From Tissierella praeacuta DSM 18095 (GTDB lineage Bacteria > Bacillota > Clostridia > Tissierellales > Tissierellaceae): a stretch of DNA of 64,000 nucleotides. The position numbers and the translations under genes were made by a program. Below are positions 62,922 to 64,000 of the stretch, piece by piece; the first letter of the stretch is position 1, and each line of letters starts with the position of its first letter. The DNA lies in the NCBI RefSeq assembly GCF_900128955.1, contig NZ_FQTY01000002.1, positions 248,001-312,000 of the forward strand, in the 5' to 3' direction. Under the pieces are notes generated by a model, which searched no databases, was not told the DNA's origin, and saw nothing but the letters and a program-made list of their open reading frames with translations.

Positions 62922-62948
62922 GTATATATAATCTATATACAGTATATA
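62914..62948. promoter_or_regulatory. GntR/YtrA-type operator, 15-bp inverted repeat
   Basis: TATATACTGTATATA and TATATACAGTATATA, exact complements with a 5-base spacer, overlap the -10 and the start site of the following regulator gene. Expected to be its autorepression site. Confidence 0.8.
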
Positions 62949-62978
62949 CAAAAGTAACAGTTGTAAAGGAGGGGGATT

Positions 62979-63353
62979 ATGAGAATAATAATATCTAACT
63001 CTTCTAATGAATCTATATATGAACAAATATCCAATCAGATAAAAGGCATGATAATAAAGGGAGAATTGGAAGAAGGAGAAGCTTTACCGTCCATAAGAGG
63101 CCTTGCAAAAGATCTTCAAATATCTGTTATTACAACTAAAAGAGCATATGAGGAATTGGAAAAAGAAGGATTTATAGAAACTATGCAAGGCAAAGGTTCA
63201 TTTGTAGCTATGCAAAATAAAGAATTACTGAAGGAAAAAAAGTTGAAAATTATAGAACAAAAGTTAGCAGAAGTAGTACAAGAATCTAAATTATTAGGAC
63301 TTAGATATATAGAGATAGAAGAAATGTTAAGAATTTTATTCGAGGAGGTTTAG
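62979..63353 (+). CDS. GntR-family regulator, YtrA subfamily
   Basis: 124 residues. Winged HTH (~10-75: YEQISNQIKGMIIKGEL, LPSIRGLAKDLQISVITTKRAYEELEKEG, cited by ALPSIRGLAKDLQIS) and a short helical C-terminal dimer region. This short form is the YtrA type, almost always paired with ABC genes. The ATG follows GGAGGGGG. Its operator is at 62914. Confidence 0.92.
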   Translation: MRIIISNSSNESIYEQISNQIKGMIIKGELEEGEALPSIRGLAKDLQISVITTKRAYEELEKEGFIETMQGKGSFVAMQNKELLKEKKLKIIEQKLAEVVQESKLLGLRYIEIEEMLRILFEEV

Positions 63354-63355
63354 CT

Positions 63356-64000
63356 ATGTTAGAAATTAAAAACTTATCTAAAGATTTTAAGAAGTTCAAG
63401 CTTAATAATATATCATTTAAACTAGAACCAGGATATATTATGGGATTTATTGGGCCAAATGGTTCCGGTAAGAGTACAACTATAAAGCTTATAATGAATT
63501 TATTAAAAAAGGATTCGGGTGAAATAAAAGTATTTGGTAAGGATCATATACAATTTGAAAAGGAGATTAAAAATAAAATAGGATTTGTATATGATGAGTT
63601 TTATTTTTATGAAGATTTAACTATAAAGCAGATGAAGAATATAATAAGACCTTTTTATAAAGAATGGGATGATAAATTGTTCAATAAATATATGGAGGAT
63701 TTTAAATTAGACCCTAGCCAAAAGATAAAGAGATTATCTAAAGGAATGAAAATGAAGTTTTCCTTGGCAGTGGCTTTATCCCATAATGCGGATTTGATAA
63801 TAATGGATGAACCTACGTCAGGACTTGATCCAGTATTTAGAAGGGAGATTTTAGACATATTATACAATGTAATCCAAGATGAGAAGAAATCCATATTTTT
63901 TTCTACTCACATAACTACAGATTTAGAAAAGATTGCAGATTATATTACATTTATAAATAATGGAACAATAGTATTCTCTAGGGGTAAGGATGAAATTTTA
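63356..64000 (+). CDS. ABC transporter ATP-binding protein (partial, 3' end outside window)
   Basis: 215 residues seen, open at the window end. Walker A GPNGSGKST, the signature LSKGMKMKFSLA (a K-G-M variant common in this group), Walker B LIIMDEPTSGLDP and H-loop STHI are present. ATG lies behind GAGGAGG, 3 bases after the GntR stop. YtrB/BcrA-like export ATPase; the permease probably follows beyond the window. Confidence 0.92.
   Translation, partial: MLEIKNLSKDFKKFKLNNISFKLEPGYIMGFIGPNGSGKSTTIKLIMNLLKKDSGEIKVFGKDHIQFEKEIKNKIGFVYDEFYFYEDLTIKQMKNIIRPFYKEWDDKLFNKYMEDFKLDPSQKIKRLSKGMKMKFSLAVALSHNADLIIMDEPTSGLDPVFRREILDILYNVIQDEKKSIFFSTHITTDLEKIADYITFINNGTIVFSRGKDEIL

Overview
The window is strongly AT-rich and dense with genes in the style of a low-GC, Gram-positive, anaerobic Firmicute. 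The best guess is an amino-acid- or peptide-fermenting member of the Clostridia/Tissierellia. Pointers are GTG/TTG starts behind strong AGGAGG-type ribosome sites, a second FeoA, a YhcC-type radical SAM protein, type 2 IPP isomerase, a flavocytochrome-c-type reductase lipoprotein, SpmA/SpmB-like proteins and many sigma-54 elements. No rRNA, tRNA, CRISPR array, phage or insertion sequence was seen. The species cannot be named from the sequence alone.

Layout. 1-4.8 kb: a partial XRE regulator, threonine aldolase, an SBP-GGDEF-EAL signalling protein and a lipoprotein. 5.0-8.2 kb: a metal operon (HMA chaperone, CPG-type P1B ATPase, Crp/Fnr regulator) and a hemerythrin remnant. 8.3-24.1 kb: a murein-peptide scavenging region: lysA, dppA, a sigma-54 enhancer-binding protein (EBP1), spmA/spmB-like genes, LD-carboxypeptidase, dipeptide epimerase, oppABCDF, a beta-lactamase-like serine hydrolase and an NlpC/P60 endopeptidase. 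24.2-31.7 kb: a second enhancer-binding protein (EBP2) and a second peptide ABC transporter behind its own sigma-54 promoter. 31.8-37.4 kb: EutH-like permease, PLD-like protein, methyltransferase and an ECF sigma/DUF4179 pair. 37.5-42.3 kb: a broken Crp/Fnr gene, a fumarate-reductase-type lipoprotein and a YesM/YesN-like two-component pair. 42.3-44.8 kb: radical SAM and LysM-repeat proteins. 44.8-49.4 kb: a Fur-boxed iron region (DUF2325, feoA, feoA, feoB, Cys-rich peptide, flavodoxin, DUF3793). 49.5-55.7 kb: CPBP protease, lipoprotein, C_GCAxxG_C_C protein, TDT transporter, YjiH-like protein and LCP protein. 55.8-64 kb: fni, asd-dapA-dapB, birA, brnQ, bioY with a BirA operator, and a GntR/YtrA-ABC pair cut by the window end.

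How it fits together. The most interesting finding is a predicted sigma-54 regulon. Four -24/-12 promoters with exact GG-N10-GC geometry lie before lysA, spmA-like, oppA and dppB (8424, 12761, 16331, 25807). The first three each have, about 80-155 bp upstream, a TTCC-rich palindromic element of the same design (TTCCRTATTTCCG), a good candidate enhancer site for EBP1. The enzymes encoded can take a murein peptide apart: D-Ala removal (LD-carboxypeptidase, DppA), a cut between D-Glu and the diamino acid (NlpC/P60), Ala-D-Glu epimerisation, and decarboxylation of diaminopimelate to lysine. Uptake is by Opp. The SpmA/SpmB-like pair inside this set may have a role in transport rather than sporulation.

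Smaller points include a likely autoregulated metal operon with an FNR-type palindrome on its -35, a hairpin that appears to bring a distant Shine-Dalgarno sequence to the DUF2325 start codon, and a GntR operator of two 15-bp arms. All functions are read from sequence and family knowledge; nothing was searched or computed beyond reading.
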